Below, one piece after another: positions 45,885 to 54,796 of a stretch of DNA of 64,000 bases. Numbering within the stretch: position 1 is the first letter of the stretch; each line of letters begins with the position of its first letter. A program made the translations under genes and the position numbers. Below the pieces are notes generated by a model that did not search any database, was not told the DNA's origin, and saw nothing but the letters and a program-made list of their open reading frames with translations. This stretch comes from Paracoccus sp. (in: a-proteobacteria) (GTDB taxonomy: Bacteria; Pseudomonadota; Alphaproteobacteria; Rhodobacterales; Rhodobacteraceae), in contig NZ_JAUNTN010000009.1 of the NCBI RefSeq assembly GCF_030538695.1, positions 58,156 to 122,155 of the forward strand, in the 5' to 3' direction.

Positions 45885-46889
45885 TTATTTCGCCCGCATC
45901 ACCGGATGCAGCGATGCGCCAAGGATATGATCGGAATTATGGATCACATGGCTGGCATGACCGACGATCAGCGGATCAGGCGCGGTTGCGATCAGCGGGT
46001 CTTTATCCGGGTAATCCAGCGAGTTCAGGAAGTGCTTCATGCAGTTCAGCCGCGCCCGCTTTTTATCGTTGGATTTCACGATGACCCAAGGTGAATCGGC
46101 GGTGTCGGTGTAAAAGAACATCGCCTCTTTCGCCTCGGTATAGTCGTCCCACTTATCAAGGCTGGCGAGGTCGATCGGCGACAGCTTCCAGCGTTTCAGC
46201 GGGTCGGTTTCGCGCTCTTTGAAGCGGCGGCGCTGTTCTTCGCGGGTCACGCTGAACCAGTATTTATACATGCGGATACCGCTGCGGACCAACATCCGTT
46301 CCAGTTCGGGGGTCTGACGCATGAACTCCATATATTCCGACGGCGTGCAGAAGTTCATCACCCGCTCGACCCCGGCACGGTTATACCATGAGCGGTCGAA
46401 AAAGGTCATCTCGCCGCTGGTCGGCAGGTGGTTGATATAGCGTTGAAAATACCACTGGCCACGTTCCTCGTCGGTGGGCTTGTTCAGCGCCACGACACGG
46501 GCGAAACGCGGGTTCAGGTGTTCTGTATAACGCTTGATCGTGCCGCCCTTGCCCGCCGCATCGCGGCCTTCGAACAGAATCACGAACCGCTGGCCGGTGT
46601 CCTGCGCCCATTTCTGGACCTTCAGCAACTCGGCCTGAAGCTGCGCCTTTTCAACCTCATAGGGACGACGCGCCATTTTACGCGGATAGGGATATTTCCC
46701 GGATTCAAAGGCCGCCCGGACCTGATCCGGGGTCGGCGTCGGGAAAACACGCGGCCCGACGGCTGCTGTATCCGAAACGGCCTTGGCCGGAGCAGGTGCG
46801 GCATCCGTTACCGGCACAGCAGAGGTTTCAGCCGCGACCGTGTCATCAACCGGCGTTTCCGAAGCGGCAGAGGGCAGTTCATTCATCAT
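45885..46889 (-). CDS. ppk2: Polyphosphate kinase 2
   Basis: 334 residues. It transfers phosphate between polyphosphate and nucleotides. An Ala/Thr/Pro-rich, probably disordered N terminus of ~70 residues precedes the P-loop kinase core. Walker A is Phe-Glu-Gly-Arg-Asp-Ala-Ala-Gly-Lys-Gly-Gly, Walker B the Phe-Phe-Asp-Arg-Ser-Trp-Tyr-Asn-Arg-Ala-Gly block, and a lid module with Trp-Lys-Leu-Ser-Pro-Ile-Asp follows. This is a class I, one-domain PPK2. I chose ATG 46889 because AAGGA lies about 7 bases upstream; the extra residues of the longer frame lack a ribosome site. Confidence 0.92.
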   Translation of the reverse strand: MMNELPSAASETPVDDTVAAETSAVPVTDAAPAPAKAVSDTAAVGPRVFPTPTPDQVRAAFESGKYPYPRKMARRPYEVEKAQLQAELLKVQKWAQDTGQRFVILFEGRDAAGKGGTIKRYTEHLNPRFARVVALNKPTDEERGQWYFQRYINHLPTSGEMTFFDRSWYNRAGVERVMNFCTPSEYMEFMRQTPELERMLVRSGIRMYKYWFSVTREEQRRRFKERETDPLKRWKLSPIDLASLDKWDDYTEAKEAMFFYTDTADSPWVIVKSNDKKRARLNCMKHFLNSLDYPDKDPLIATAPDPLIVGHASHVIHNSDHILGASLHPVMRAK

Positions 46890-47025
46890 GCGCGTTCCTT
46901 TCATCTGAATATGGTTAAATGTATCAAATGCCTGCATGATCCGCATTGCGCAGGATCAAACCCGGCACTTTTCCTTTCCAAAATCCGCGCGTAACCTGCT
47001 GAAGAAACCGGCAGAAAGGCCCCTC

Positions 47026-47685
47026 ATGCTGAAAATTCATGGTGTCACCCGATCCCGCGCCTCGCGCATTATCTGGCTGTGTCACGAAATCGGCCTGCCG
47101 TTCGAGCAGATCCCGGTGATTCAGGCTTACCGGCTGGCTGACCCCGATGCGCCGGGGGCAGCACTGAACACGCGCTCTGCCTCATTCCTGCGGCTATCGC
47201 CTGCCGGTGCGGTGCCGGTTATCGAGGATGACGGGCTGGTGCTGTCGGAAAGCATGGCCTGCACCCTGCATCTGGCCCGCAAACACGGGCTGCCCTTTGG
47301 CCCCGCCGATATGGCCGAACAAGCGCTGATGGATCAGTGGTCCTTCTATGCCGTCACCGCGATTGAACCCGATGCCCTGACCATCCTGTTTCTGCACAAG
47401 CACGGACAGGTGCAAAAGGGCGAGGATCAGGCACTGGTCGCCAATGCCGCCGAGCGGCTGATCCGCCCCTTGCAGGTGGTCGAAGATCACCTGTCCCGCC
47501 ACGGCCATCTGGTCGGCGGCCGCTTTACCGTGGCCGACATCAACATGGCCGAGGTGATCCGCTATGCGCAGGGCTATGGCCCGCTGATGGCGCAATTCCC
47601 GGCCCTGCAAAGCTGGCTGGCCGATTGTCAGGCCCGCCCGGCGTTTCAGAAGATGTGGGTCGCACGGCTGGTCGAGCCAGAATGA
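47026..47685 (+). CDS. Glutathione S-transferase family protein
   Basis: 219 residues. The N-terminal thioredoxin-like domain has Ser-Arg-Ala-Ser-Arg-Ile-Ile-Trp at ~8-15 and the cis-Pro/Glu-Ser pair in Gly-Ala-Val-Pro-Val-Ile-Glu-Asp and Leu-Ser-Glu-Ser. The C-terminal all-helical domain has the Thr-Val-Ala-Asp-Ile-Asn capping motif. The class and substrate are not clear. ATG 47026 has AAAGG upstream. Its stop overlaps the start of the Doc remnant (ATGA). Confidence 0.87.
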   Translation: MLKIHGVTRSRASRIIWLCHEIGLPFEQIPVIQAYRLADPDAPGAALNTRSASFLRLSPAGAVPVIEDDGLVLSESMACTLHLARKHGLPFGPADMAEQALMDQWSFYAVTAIEPDALTILFLHKHGQVQKGEDQALVANAAERLIRPLQVVEDHLSRHGHLVGGRFTVADINMAEVIRYAQGYGPLMAQFPALQSWLADCQARPAFQKMWVARLVEPE

Positions 47686-48005
47686 CATTGAACACACAAC
47701 ATGGTGGCACCAAGAAAGGATGCCGCCATGTCCCGTCCTTGGCCCGAGTGGGCAACCATATCGCCTATGGCATGGTAAACGATGTTTTCGACCTTGCCGC
47801 ATTATATGCGATGGCGATTGCACGCGGACATTGCCTTGATGATACCAACAAGCGCACTGCACATCAGTCCATGGATATGGTGTTGGCCCTGAATGGCGTA
47901 GAACTTTCATGGCCCGTTGAAGAAACCGGCCAGAAAATCATCGCTCTCGCGCAAGGCGTGATCGACGACGGCGTCCTGTCTGACTGGCTGCGGGATCGCG
48001 CCTGA
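47682..48005 (+). pseudogene. Doc/Fic-family toxin remnant (N-terminally truncated)
   Basis: 107 residues of open frame. The C-terminal part matches death-on-curing toxins: Asp-Leu-Ala-Ala-Leu-Tyr-Ala-Met-Ala-Ile-Ala-Arg followed by the Fic-like His-Cys-Leu-Asp-Asp-Thr-Asn-Lys-Arg-Thr, where the usual Phe is Leu. Before it only traces remain: His-Gly-Gly, then a shortened Arg ... Leu-Ala-Arg ... Ala-Tyr-Gly segment missing about six residues, and the first ~20 residues of a normal Doc are absent. No antitoxin gene is adjacent. It overlaps the GST stop by 4 bases. I judge it a decayed gene, though expression of a short protein cannot be excluded. Confidence 0.65.
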
Positions 48006-48073
48006 ACGCTCGGGCGCTTGCCCGCCCCTGCCCGCTCATGCGATAAGCCCCCAACCAAACAGAGAGCAGTTTC

Positions 48074-50032
48074 ATGGCCGACGACCTTCTTTCCGCCGCC
48101 GAGTCGGGCGATTATTCCGCCGCTTCCATCGAGGTGCTGGAGGGGCTGGAGCCTGTCCGCAAGCGCCCCGGCATGTATATCGGCGGCACCGACGAACGGG
48201 CGTTGCATCATATGGTAGCGGAAATCCTCGACAACGCCATGGACGAGGCCGTCGCCGGTCACGCCACACGGATCGAGGTCGAATTGCACGACGGCCAGTC
48301 CGTGACCATCCGCGACAACGGCCGTGGTATTCCCATCGACCCGCATCCCAAGTTTCCTGGCAAATCCGCGCTGGAGGTTATCCTCTGCACCCTGCACGCG
48401 GGGGGCAAGTTCTCGGGCGATGCCTATGAGACCTCGGGCGGGCTGCATGGCGTGGGGGCTTCAGTGGTGAACGCGCTGTCCGATTCGATGGTGGTCGAGG
48501 TGGCGCGGAACCGCGAATTGTGGCGTCAGTCCTTTAGCCGTGGCGTGCCGCTTGGTCCGGTAGAAAAGGTCGGCCCGGCCCCGAACCGGCGCGGCACAAG
48601 TGTATTTTTTCACGCCGATGAGCAAATCTTCGGCCATCACCGTTTCCGCCCCTCGCGGCTGCTGAAAATGGTGAAATCCAAGGCTTACCTGTTCAGCGGC
48701 GTGGAAATTCGCTGGAAATCTGCGCTGGAGGACGGCGACACCCCGCAAGAGGCGACCTTCCATTTCCCCGGCGGCCTGTCGGATTACCTGACCGAGACAC
48801 TGGAAGGCGCCAGCACCTATGCTGACCGCCCCTTTGCCGGTCTGGTCAGCTTTCAGGAAAAGTTTGACCGCCCCGGCAAGGTCGAATGGGCGATCAACTG
48901 GACGCCTTCGCGTGACGGCTTCATCCAGTCCTATTGCAATACCGTGCCGACCCCCGAAGGCGGAACCCATGAGGCGGGCTTCTGGTCGGCAATCCTGAAA
49001 GGCATTCGCGCCTATGGCGAACTGGTGAACAACAAAAAAGCCGCCAATATCACCCGCGACGACCTGCTGACCGGCGGTTGCGCCTTGGTGTCCTGCTTTA
49101 TCCGCGAACCCGAGTTCGTCGGCCAGACCAAGGACCGGCTGGCCACGGTCGAGGCGCAACGGCTGGTCGAAGGCGCCGTGCGCGATCATTTCGACAACTG
49201 GCTGGCGGCGGATACGAAATCGGCCGGGGCCATTCTGGACTTTCTGGTGCTGCGCGCCGAGGAACGCCTGCGCCGCCGTCAGGAAAAGGAAACCGCCCGC
49301 AAAACCGCAACCAAGAAACTGCGCCTGCCCGGCAAGCTGGTCGATTGCAGCGCGACCAACCGCGACGGCACGGAGCTGTTCATTGTCGAGGGCGACTCGG
49401 CCGGTGGCAGCGCCAAACAGGCCCGCGACCGCCGGACACAGGCGCTCTTGCCGCTGAAAGGGAAAATCCTGAACGTGCTTGGCGCGGCCAGCTCGAAAAT
49501 GGGACAGAATCAGGAAATCAACGATCTTTGTCAGGCTCTTGGCGTCAGCATGGGGACACGTTTCAACATCGACGACCTGCGCTATGACAAAGTGATCATT
49601 ATGACCGACGCCGATGTAGACGGCGCCCATATCGCCAGCCTGCTGATGACGTTTTTCTTTACCCAGATGCGCCCGCTGATCGACAAGGGCCACCTGTATC
49701 TGGCCTGCCCGCCGCTTTACCGGCTGACGCAGGGTGCGCATCGGATTTACGTTGCCGATGACGCCGAAAAAGACCTGATGCTGGAAAAAGGTCTCGGCGG
49801 GCGCGGTAAAATCGACGTGCAACGGTTCAAGGGCTTGGGCGAAATGGACGCAAAAGACCTGAAAGATACCACCATGGACCCTGCCAGCCGCAAGCTGATC
49901 CGCATTGGCATCGACGAGGATTCAGGCGGAGAAACCGCCGATCTGGTCGAACGCCTGATGGGCAAAAAGCCCGAGCTGCGCTTTCAGTATATCAGCGAAA
50001 ACGCCCAATTCGTTGAGGAGCTGGATGTTTAG
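48074..50032 (+). CDS. parE: DNA topoisomerase IV subunit B
   Basis: 652 residues. ParE is the ATPase subunit that, with ParC, unlinks daughter chromosomes. The GHKL ATPase domain has Glu-Ile-Leu-Asp-Asn-Ala-Met-Asp-Glu and Asp-Asn-Gly-Arg-Gly-Ile-Pro. The Gly-Gly-Leu-His-Gly-Val-Gly lid region and transducer domain follow. The TOPRIM domain has Glu-Gly-Asp-Ser-Ala-Gly-Gly-Ser-Ala and Asp-Ala-Asp-Val-Asp-Gly-Ala-His. The shorter Pro-Leu-Lys-Gly-Lys-Ile-Leu-Asn-Val block and overall length favour ParE over GyrB. It lies alone; parC is not in the window. Confidence 0.93.
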   Translation: MADDLLSAAESGDYSAASIEVLEGLEPVRKRPGMYIGGTDERALHHMVAEILDNAMDEAVAGHATRIEVELHDGQSVTIRDNGRGIPIDPHPKFPGKSALEVILCTLHAGGKFSGDAYETSGGLHGVGASVVNALSDSMVVEVARNRELWRQSFSRGVPLGPVEKVGPAPNRRGTSVFFHADEQIFGHHRFRPSRLLKMVKSKAYLFSGVEIRWKSALEDGDTPQEATFHFPGGLSDYLTETLEGASTYADRPFAGLVSFQEKFDRPGKVEWAINWTPSRDGFIQSYCNTVPTPEGGTHEAGFWSAILKGIRAYGELVNNKKAANITRDDLLTGGCALVSCFIREPEFVGQTKDRLATVEAQRLVEGAVRDHFDNWLAADTKSAGAILDFLVLRAEERLRRRQEKETARKTATKKLRLPGKLVDCSATNRDGTELFIVEGDSAGGSAKQARDRRTQALLPLKGKILNVLGAASSKMGQNQEINDLCQALGVSMGTRFNIDDLRYDKVIIMTDADVDGAHIASLLMTFFFTQMRPLIDKGHLYLACPPLYRLTQGAHRIYVADDAEKDLMLEKGLGGRGKIDVQRFKGLGEMDAKDLKDTTMDPASRKLIRIGIDEDSGGETADLVERLMGKKPELRFQYISENAQFVEELDV

Positions 50033-50114
50033 GCAACGCTCTTAACCGGATCTTAAATCCTTCGCGCTACCCTGCTGGAAAGACGCGGGGTTGCGATGAT
50101 TCGATGGCTGGATA

Positions 50115-50155
50115 CAGGTGCAATGACAGCACGGCTTTGGGCCGTGCTGCACCTG
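50115..50155. terminator. Hairpin between parE and cytochrome c gene
   Basis: CAGCACGGC (50127-50135) pairs with GCCGTGCTG (50141-50149), and an outer CAGGTG (50115-50120) pairs with CACCTG (50150-50155) across a 6-base bulge. It lies between two convergent genes and has no T run, so it is a plausible but atypical terminator. Confidence 0.5.
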
Positions 50156-50161
50156 TTGCGC

Positions 50162-50560
50162 TTACTGCTGGATCGTTTGCAGATATTCCACCAGCGCCAC
50201 CATGCGGGCGGGCATTGGGGTCGGATTGCCGTCACCCGGATCATAGCTGATCGTGGGACCGTCCAGCAGGTCGCCGAAGGCCGGCATATGGCTGTCCGTC
50301 GCGCCCATGGTATAGCCGTTCACGCGCTCGAACATCTGCAATTTCGGGAAATGGCCCTGATGCCGCGCGGCGATCCGGGTCAGGTCGCTGGGTTGCGGGT
50401 TCATGGCAGCCGCCGCAGGGCCGTTGCCCTTGCCGCTATCGCCGTGACAGCTTGCGCAATATTGCAGAAAATCGTTCCGCGCCGAAGGCTGTGGCTCGGG
50501 CGTGCAGGCGGCCAGAAGACTTGCCGCGGCAGCAGCGCCCAGCCAGATCGTCGGTTTCAT
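50162..50560 (-). CDS. Small c-type cytochrome, predicted lipoprotein
   Basis: 132 residues. The N-terminal signal peptide ends in a lipobox-like Leu-Leu-Ala-Ala-Cys at ~16-20, so membrane anchoring through lipid is likely. The haem-binding Cys-Ala-Ser-Cys-His is at ~35-39, and a distal Met is available in Ser-His-Met-Pro-Ala-Phe. The fold fits a class I monohaem cytochrome c. I chose ATG 50560 because GGAGGG precedes it by about 8 bases. An electron-transfer role in the periplasm is expected; the partner is unknown. Confidence 0.85.
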   Translation of the reverse strand: MKPTIWLGAAAAASLLAACTPEPQPSARNDFLQYCASCHGDSGKGNGPAAAAMNPQPSDLTRIAARHQGHFPKLQMFERVNGYTMGATDSHMPAFGDLLDGPTISYDPGDGNPTPMPARMVALVEYLQTIQQ

Positions 50561-50617
50561 CGCAAATCCCTCCATTGCGTTTGTCTGTTTCTGCCTGCGA
50601 TCCGCCCAACAGGCAAG

Positions 50618-51277
50618 TCAGCCAAGCCCGATCACCCGGTCCATCCGGGCAGCAAGGTCGTGGTTGTGGGTGGCAATCAGCGCCGAAAGCCCGGTTTCAC
50701 GTACCAGATCCATCAGCACCGCGAACACCCGGTCGGATGTCTCGGGGTCCAGATTGCCGGTCGGCTCATCCGCCAGCAACAGCGCGGGCTGGTTCGCCAA
50801 AGCCCGGCAGAAAGCCACCCGCTGTTGCTCGCCCCCCGACAGCGCGGCGGGGCGATGATCGGCGCGGGCCGACAGCCCCACCCGGTCCAGCAGCATCAAG
50901 GCCCGGTCACGGGCAGCAGTTTGCGCCACGCCATTCGCAAGCTGCGGCAGGATAATGTTCTCGGCCGCCGAGAACTCGGGCAACAGGTGGTGGAACTGAT
51001 ATATAAAGCCCAAATCCTGCCGCCGCGCCTCAGTCCGGGCGCGGTCGCTCTGCCCGGTCATGTCGCGGCCATTTACCACGATCCGGCCCGAATCCGGCGT
51101 GTCCAGCAGCCCGGCGATATGCAGCAGCGTCGATTTTCCGGCCCCCGAAGGCGCGACCAGCGCCACCACTTCACCCCGCGCGACAGTCAGGGACAAATCG
51201 CGCAGCACCTCGACCGGGGCAGCCGTATCGCGGCCATAGGTCTTTGAGATGGCCTCAAGGATCAGCGTGTCACTCAT
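50618..51277 (-). CDS. lolD: Lipoprotein-releasing ABC transporter ATP-binding protein
   Basis: 219 residues. LolD powers extraction of outer-membrane lipoproteins from the inner membrane. Walker A is Ala-Pro-Ser-Gly-Ala-Gly-Lys-Ser, the signature Leu-Ser-Gly-Gly-Glu-Gln-Gln-Arg, and Walker B [12 protein letters not shown]. Its ATG overlaps the stop of the permease gene by 8 bases, so the two are coupled. The first Walker A residue is Ala instead of the more usual Gly, a tolerated change. Confidence 0.92.
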   Translation of the reverse strand: MSDTLILEAISKTYGRDTAAPVEVLRDLSLTVARGEVVALVAPSGAGKSTLLHIAGLLDTPDSGRIVVNGRDMTGQSDRARTEARRQDLGFIYQFHHLLPEFSAAENIILPQLANGVAQTAARDRALMLLDRVGLSARADHRPAALSGGEQQRVAFCRALANQPALLLADEPTGNLDPETSDRVFAVLMDLVRETGLSALIATHNHDLAARMDRVIGLG

Positions 51278-52556
51278 AGCGCAGGGCCTCAACCGGGTTC
51301 ATCCGCGCCGCGCGACGGGCCGGAAACAGGGTGATAATAAAGGCCAGCCCCAGCGACAGACTGACAGCGCGGAAAATATCCCACGCCCGCAACTCGGCCG
51401 ACAGGCGATAGATGCCGCGCACCTCAGGTTGCCACGCGCCGCCGTTGGTCAGCGCATTCAGCGCCGCCATGATATTATCGACATTCAGCGCCAGCGCCAC
51501 GCCAAGCACCACCCCGGCGATGGTTCCGATCACCCCGGTAAAGGCGCCGCACAGGAAAAATACCCGCATGACCGCGCCTTCGGTCAGGCCCATGGTCCGC
51601 AAAATGCCAATGTCGCGCCCCTTGTTCTTGACCAGCATCACCAGCCCCGAGACGATATTCATCGAGGCGATCAGCACCAGCACCGACAGGATCACGAACA
51701 TCACGTCATCCTCCATATCCAGCGCAGCAAGGAACGACCCGGCACCGTCGCGCCATGTCCAGACCATCGCACCTTCCCCCGCCGTCTGCATCAGGGGCAG
51801 GATCAGGCGCTGGACATTCTCGGGGTCGGTGACAAAAACCTGCACCTCATCCGCGACACCTTCGCGGTTCAGATAGGATTGCGCCTCGGCCAGCGGCATA
51901 TAAACCCTTGTCTGGTCAATATCGTAACGCCCGGCGCTGAAAATATAAGTCACCGGATAGGCATTGACCCGCGGTGTCACTCCCATCGGCGTGCGCGCCC
52001 CATTGGGCGAGATCAACCGCACCGGGTCGCCCACGCCCACCCCAAGCGTGCGGGCCAGACCGGCCCCCATGGCAATGCCGCTGTCGAAATCGTCAAGACT
52101 GCCCTGCCCGGTCGCCGGATCAACGATACGCGGCAGATCCGACAACGATTCCCGCGTCAGGCCGAAAATCTCGGCCACACCAGAAGCATCACCGTTCGTT
52201 GCCATTACCTGCCCGCGCACCACCGGCGTGGCATGGGTCACGCCCGGAACGGCGGCCAGCCGCGCGGCCATCTGGTCATAATCGCTGATCCGCCCAGGCA
52301 CGACGACGCCGGGCGCGATCTCTTGCGGCGGCAGATAGACGGTCGCATGAGCGTTGGCGCCAAGGATCGTATCCACGAACTCGGCCCGAAACCCTGCCCG
52401 CACCGCCAGCGTGGCGATCAGCGCCATGACGCCAAGCGCAATGCCAATCAGGCTGATCCATGTCATCACGCTGACACCCCCTTCGGCCCGGCGGGCGCGC
52501 AGGTATCGCCATGCGATCAGGAACTCATATCGGGAAAAGGGCGCGGGTGTGGACAT
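51270..52556 (-). CDS. Lipoprotein-releasing ABC transporter permease (LolC/E type)
   Basis: 428 residues. Helix 1 (~25-50) follows a short cytoplasmic N terminus with Trp-Arg-Tyr-Leu-Arg-Ala-Arg-Arg. A ~220-residue periplasmic MacB-like domain follows, then three helices near 275-300, 320-350 and 380-405. The final segment Pro-Val-Glu-Ala-Leu-Arg-Tyr-Glu is typical of the family. Only one permease gene is present, as is common in alphaproteobacteria, where a LolF-like protein works as a homodimer in place of LolC and LolE. ATG 52556 was chosen as the family-consistent start. Confidence 0.9.
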   Translation of the reverse strand: MSTPAPFSRYEFLIAWRYLRARRAEGGVSVMTWISLIGIALGVMALIATLAVRAGFRAEFVDTILGANAHATVYLPPQEIAPGVVVPGRISDYDQMAARLAAVPGVTHATPVVRGQVMATNGDASGVAEIFGLTRESLSDLPRIVDPATGQGSLDDFDSGIAMGAGLARTLGVGVGDPVRLISPNGARTPMGVTPRVNAYPVTYIFSAGRYDIDQTRVYMPLAEAQSYLNREGVADEVQVFVTDPENVQRLILPLMQTAGEGAMVWTWRDGAGSFLAALDMEDDVMFVILSVLVLIASMNIVSGLVMLVKNKGRDIGILRTMGLTEGAVMRVFFLCGAFTGVIGTIAGVVLGVALALNVDNIMAALNALTNGGAWQPEVRGIYRLSAELRAWDIFRAVSLSLGLAFIITLFPARRAARMNPVEALRYE

Positions 52557-52666
52557 TTGGGGGCCTCTTGCGGTCGCGGCAAACTGACCGCTGCGGGACA
52601 AAAGCGCAAGCCCGCTGGCACCGCTCTGACGGGCCTGTTATCAGGGGCAAAACGTGAAAGGATACC

Positions 52667-54034
52667 ATGGCCAAGCCCGTTACCGCCTTTACCTGCACCG
52701 CCTGCGGTGCCAGCCATCGCAAATGGGCGGGGCGCTGCGATGCCTGCGGTGAATGGAATACCATCATCGAAGAAGCCCCCCTGTCCCACGGCCCGGCGGG
52801 CAAAACGCTGGGGGCAGCCAAGGGCAAGGCCGTGCCACTGTCGGGGCTTTCGACCAGCGAGCCACCACCACCGCGCAGCCGCTCGGGCATGGACGAGCTG
52901 GACCGCGTGCTTGGCGGCGGGCTGGTGCCGGGCAGCGCGATTCTGGTCGGCGGCGATCCGGGCATCGGCAAATCCACGCTGCTGCTGCAAGGTGCCGCCG
53001 CTTTTGCCCGCCGCGGCATGTCCGCCATCTATATCAGCGGCGAGGAGGCCACGGCACAGGTCAAGATGCGGGCGCAGCGGTTGGGGCTGTCGGATGCCCC
53101 CGTGCAGCTTGGCGCGGCCACCGCCCTGCGTGACATCCTGACCACGCTGGAGCGTGAGCGCCCTGACATCGCCATTATTGATTCGATCCAGACGCTTTGG
53201 GCCGATACGGTCGAGGCTGCGCCGGGCAGCGTCGCGCAGGTGCGCTCGGCCGCACATGAGCTGACGACCTTTGCCAAGCGCAGCGGCGTGGCCGTGGTGC
53301 TGGTCGGCCATGTCACCAAGGACGGGCAGATCGCCGGGCCGCGCGTTGTGGAACATATGGTCGATACCGTCCTGTATTTCGAGGGCGAGCGCGGCCATCA
53401 GTTCCGCCTGCTGCGCAGCGTCAAGAACCGCTTTGGCCCCGCAGATGAGATCGGCGTGTTCGAGATGACCGGCGCCGGTCTGGCCGAAGTCGCCAACCCC
53501 TCGGCGCTGTTCCTGTCCGAACGCGGCCAGCCCGTCCCCGGATCGGCGGTTTTCGCGGGCATCGAAGGCACCCGCCCGGTCCTGACCGAGATTCAGGCGC
53601 TGGTCGCGCCTTCGACACTGGCAAGCCCCCGGCGCACCGTGGTCGGCCTTGATTCGGGCCGGGTCAGCACCATTCTGGCAGTGCTGGAAAGCCGCTGCGG
53701 CATCCCCTTTGCCGGGCTGGACGTGTTCCTGAACGTCGCTGGCGGGATGCGGGTCAGCGAACCCGCCGCTGATCTGGCCATCGCCGGGGCGCTGTTATCC
53801 GCCCGCGAGGACACCGCCCTGCCCGCCGAAGCGGTGCTTTTCGGTGAAATCTCGCTCTCGGCGGCATTGCGCCCGGTCGCTCAGGCGGAAAACAGGTTGA
53901 AAGAGGCGCAAAAACTTGGTTTTTCACGCGCAATCATGCCTGACGCGCAGAAAGTCGAGGGCAACGAAGGGATGCGGCTGGATCGAATGGGCGATCTGAC
54001 GCGTTTCGTGGGCGAGACATTCGGCGCCGGGTAA
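52667..54034 (+). CDS. radA: DNA repair protein RadA
   Basis: 455 residues. RadA promotes branch migration in recombination. The N-terminal zinc finger has Cys-Thr-Ala-Cys-Gly and Cys-Asp-Ala-Cys-Gly at ~8-11 and ~25-28. The RecA-like core has Walker A Gly-Asp-Pro-Gly-Ile-Gly-Lys-Ser-Thr and the RadA-specific Lys-Asn-Arg-Phe-Gly. The C-terminal Lon-protease-like domain (~290-450) lacks protease function. A CvpA gene follows after 45 bases, and purF further on, as is usual in the group. Confidence 0.95.
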   Translation: MAKPVTAFTCTACGASHRKWAGRCDACGEWNTIIEEAPLSHGPAGKTLGAAKGKAVPLSGLSTSEPPPPRSRSGMDELDRVLGGGLVPGSAILVGGDPGIGKSTLLLQGAAAFARRGMSAIYISGEEATAQVKMRAQRLGLSDAPVQLGAATALRDILTTLERERPDIAIIDSIQTLWADTVEAAPGSVAQVRSAAHELTTFAKRSGVAVVLVGHVTKDGQIAGPRVVEHMVDTVLYFEGERGHQFRLLRSVKNRFGPADEIGVFEMTGAGLAEVANPSALFLSERGQPVPGSAVFAGIEGTRPVLTEIQALVAPSTLASPRRTVVGLDSGRVSTILAVLESRCGIPFAGLDVFLNVAGGMRVSEPAADLAIAGALLSAREDTALPAEAVLFGEISLSAALRPVAQAENRLKEAQKLGFSRAIMPDAQKVEGNEGMRLDRMGDLTRFVGETFGAG

Positions 54035-54079
54035 AGCACCCCAGAAGCGCGTAGAAACAGGGACATACGGGACAGTTCT

Positions 54080-54664
54080 ATGGACGGATTTACCATTATC
54101 GACGGCGTTGTTGCCGCTGTTATCATCCTGTCAGCCATCTTGGCCTATGCGCGGGGCTTCGTGCGCGAATCACTGGCGATTCTCGGCTGGATCGGCGCGG
54201 CGGTTATCGCCTTTCTTTTCGCCCCCACGGTCCGACCGATGGTCGCGCAACTGCCAATGCTGGATCGTTTTCTGAACGACAATTGCGAATTGGCAACGAT
54301 TGCCGCCTTTGCCGTGGTCTTTGCGCTGGGGTTGGTGGTGTTCTCGATCATTACCCCGCTGTTTTCCGGCGTGGTGCAGCGTTCGGCCCTTGGCGGCATA
54401 GATCAGGGCATGGGCTTTCTGTTCGGTGTGGCACGCGGCGCGCTGCTGGTTGCGCTGGCCTTCATCGTCTATGATCGGGTGATGGGCGGCGAAGGCGTCG
54501 CGCAGGTGGATGACTCGCGTTCGGCCCAGATTTTTGCGCAAATGACCGGCGAAATGAACCGCGAGGTGCCGCAGAACGTCCCCGACTGGGTGATCCAGCG
54601 TTACAACCAGCTTGTCGCGCATTGCCAGCCCGGCACGACGACGGCAGCACTGACGACCAACTGA
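54080..54664 (+). CDS. CvpA family membrane protein
   Basis: 194 residues. Four hydrophobic segments are visible at ~5-25, ~31-47, ~66-88 and ~103-125. The Tyr-Ala-Arg-Gly-Phe-Val-Arg-Glu-Ser segment after helix 1 and the Gly-x-x-Gly in the Leu-Gly-Gly-Ile-Asp-Gln-Gly-Met-Gly loop are typical of CvpA. Named for colicin V production, its wider role concerns membrane integrity and is not settled. Its position before purF is conserved widely. A strong hairpin separates the two genes. Confidence 0.9.
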   Translation: MDGFTIIDGVVAAVIILSAILAYARGFVRESLAILGWIGAAVIAFLFAPTVRPMVAQLPMLDRFLNDNCELATIAAFAVVFALGLVVFSIITPLFSGVVQRSALGGIDQGMGFLFGVARGALLVALAFIVYDRVMGGEGVAQVDDSRSAQIFAQMTGEMNREVPQNVPDWVIQRYNQLVAHCQPGTTTAALTTN

Positions 54665-54704
54665 ACCCGGTCGTTGCGATGATGTAACGGTCCCGTGACA
54701 GAAA

Positions 54705-54731
54705 ACGCCCCGGCAGCCACCGCCGGGGCGT
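54705..54731 (+). terminator. Hairpin terminator between cvpA-like gene and purF
   Basis: ACGCCCCGGC (54705-54714) pairs perfectly with GCCGGGGCGT (54722-54731) around AGCCACC. The downstream T run is weak (GACTTTA). Confidence 0.65.
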
Positions 54732-54796
54732 GACTTTATCCGCTGCGGGGGTTACATGGGCCTTATCTCCTCCAGCCAGCCGAAAGGCCAGATACG

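Noticed and set aside
47026-48005. An active toxin-antitoxin module
   Set aside because: The preceding gene is a glutathione transferase and no Phd-like antitoxin is found; the Doc part is truncated.
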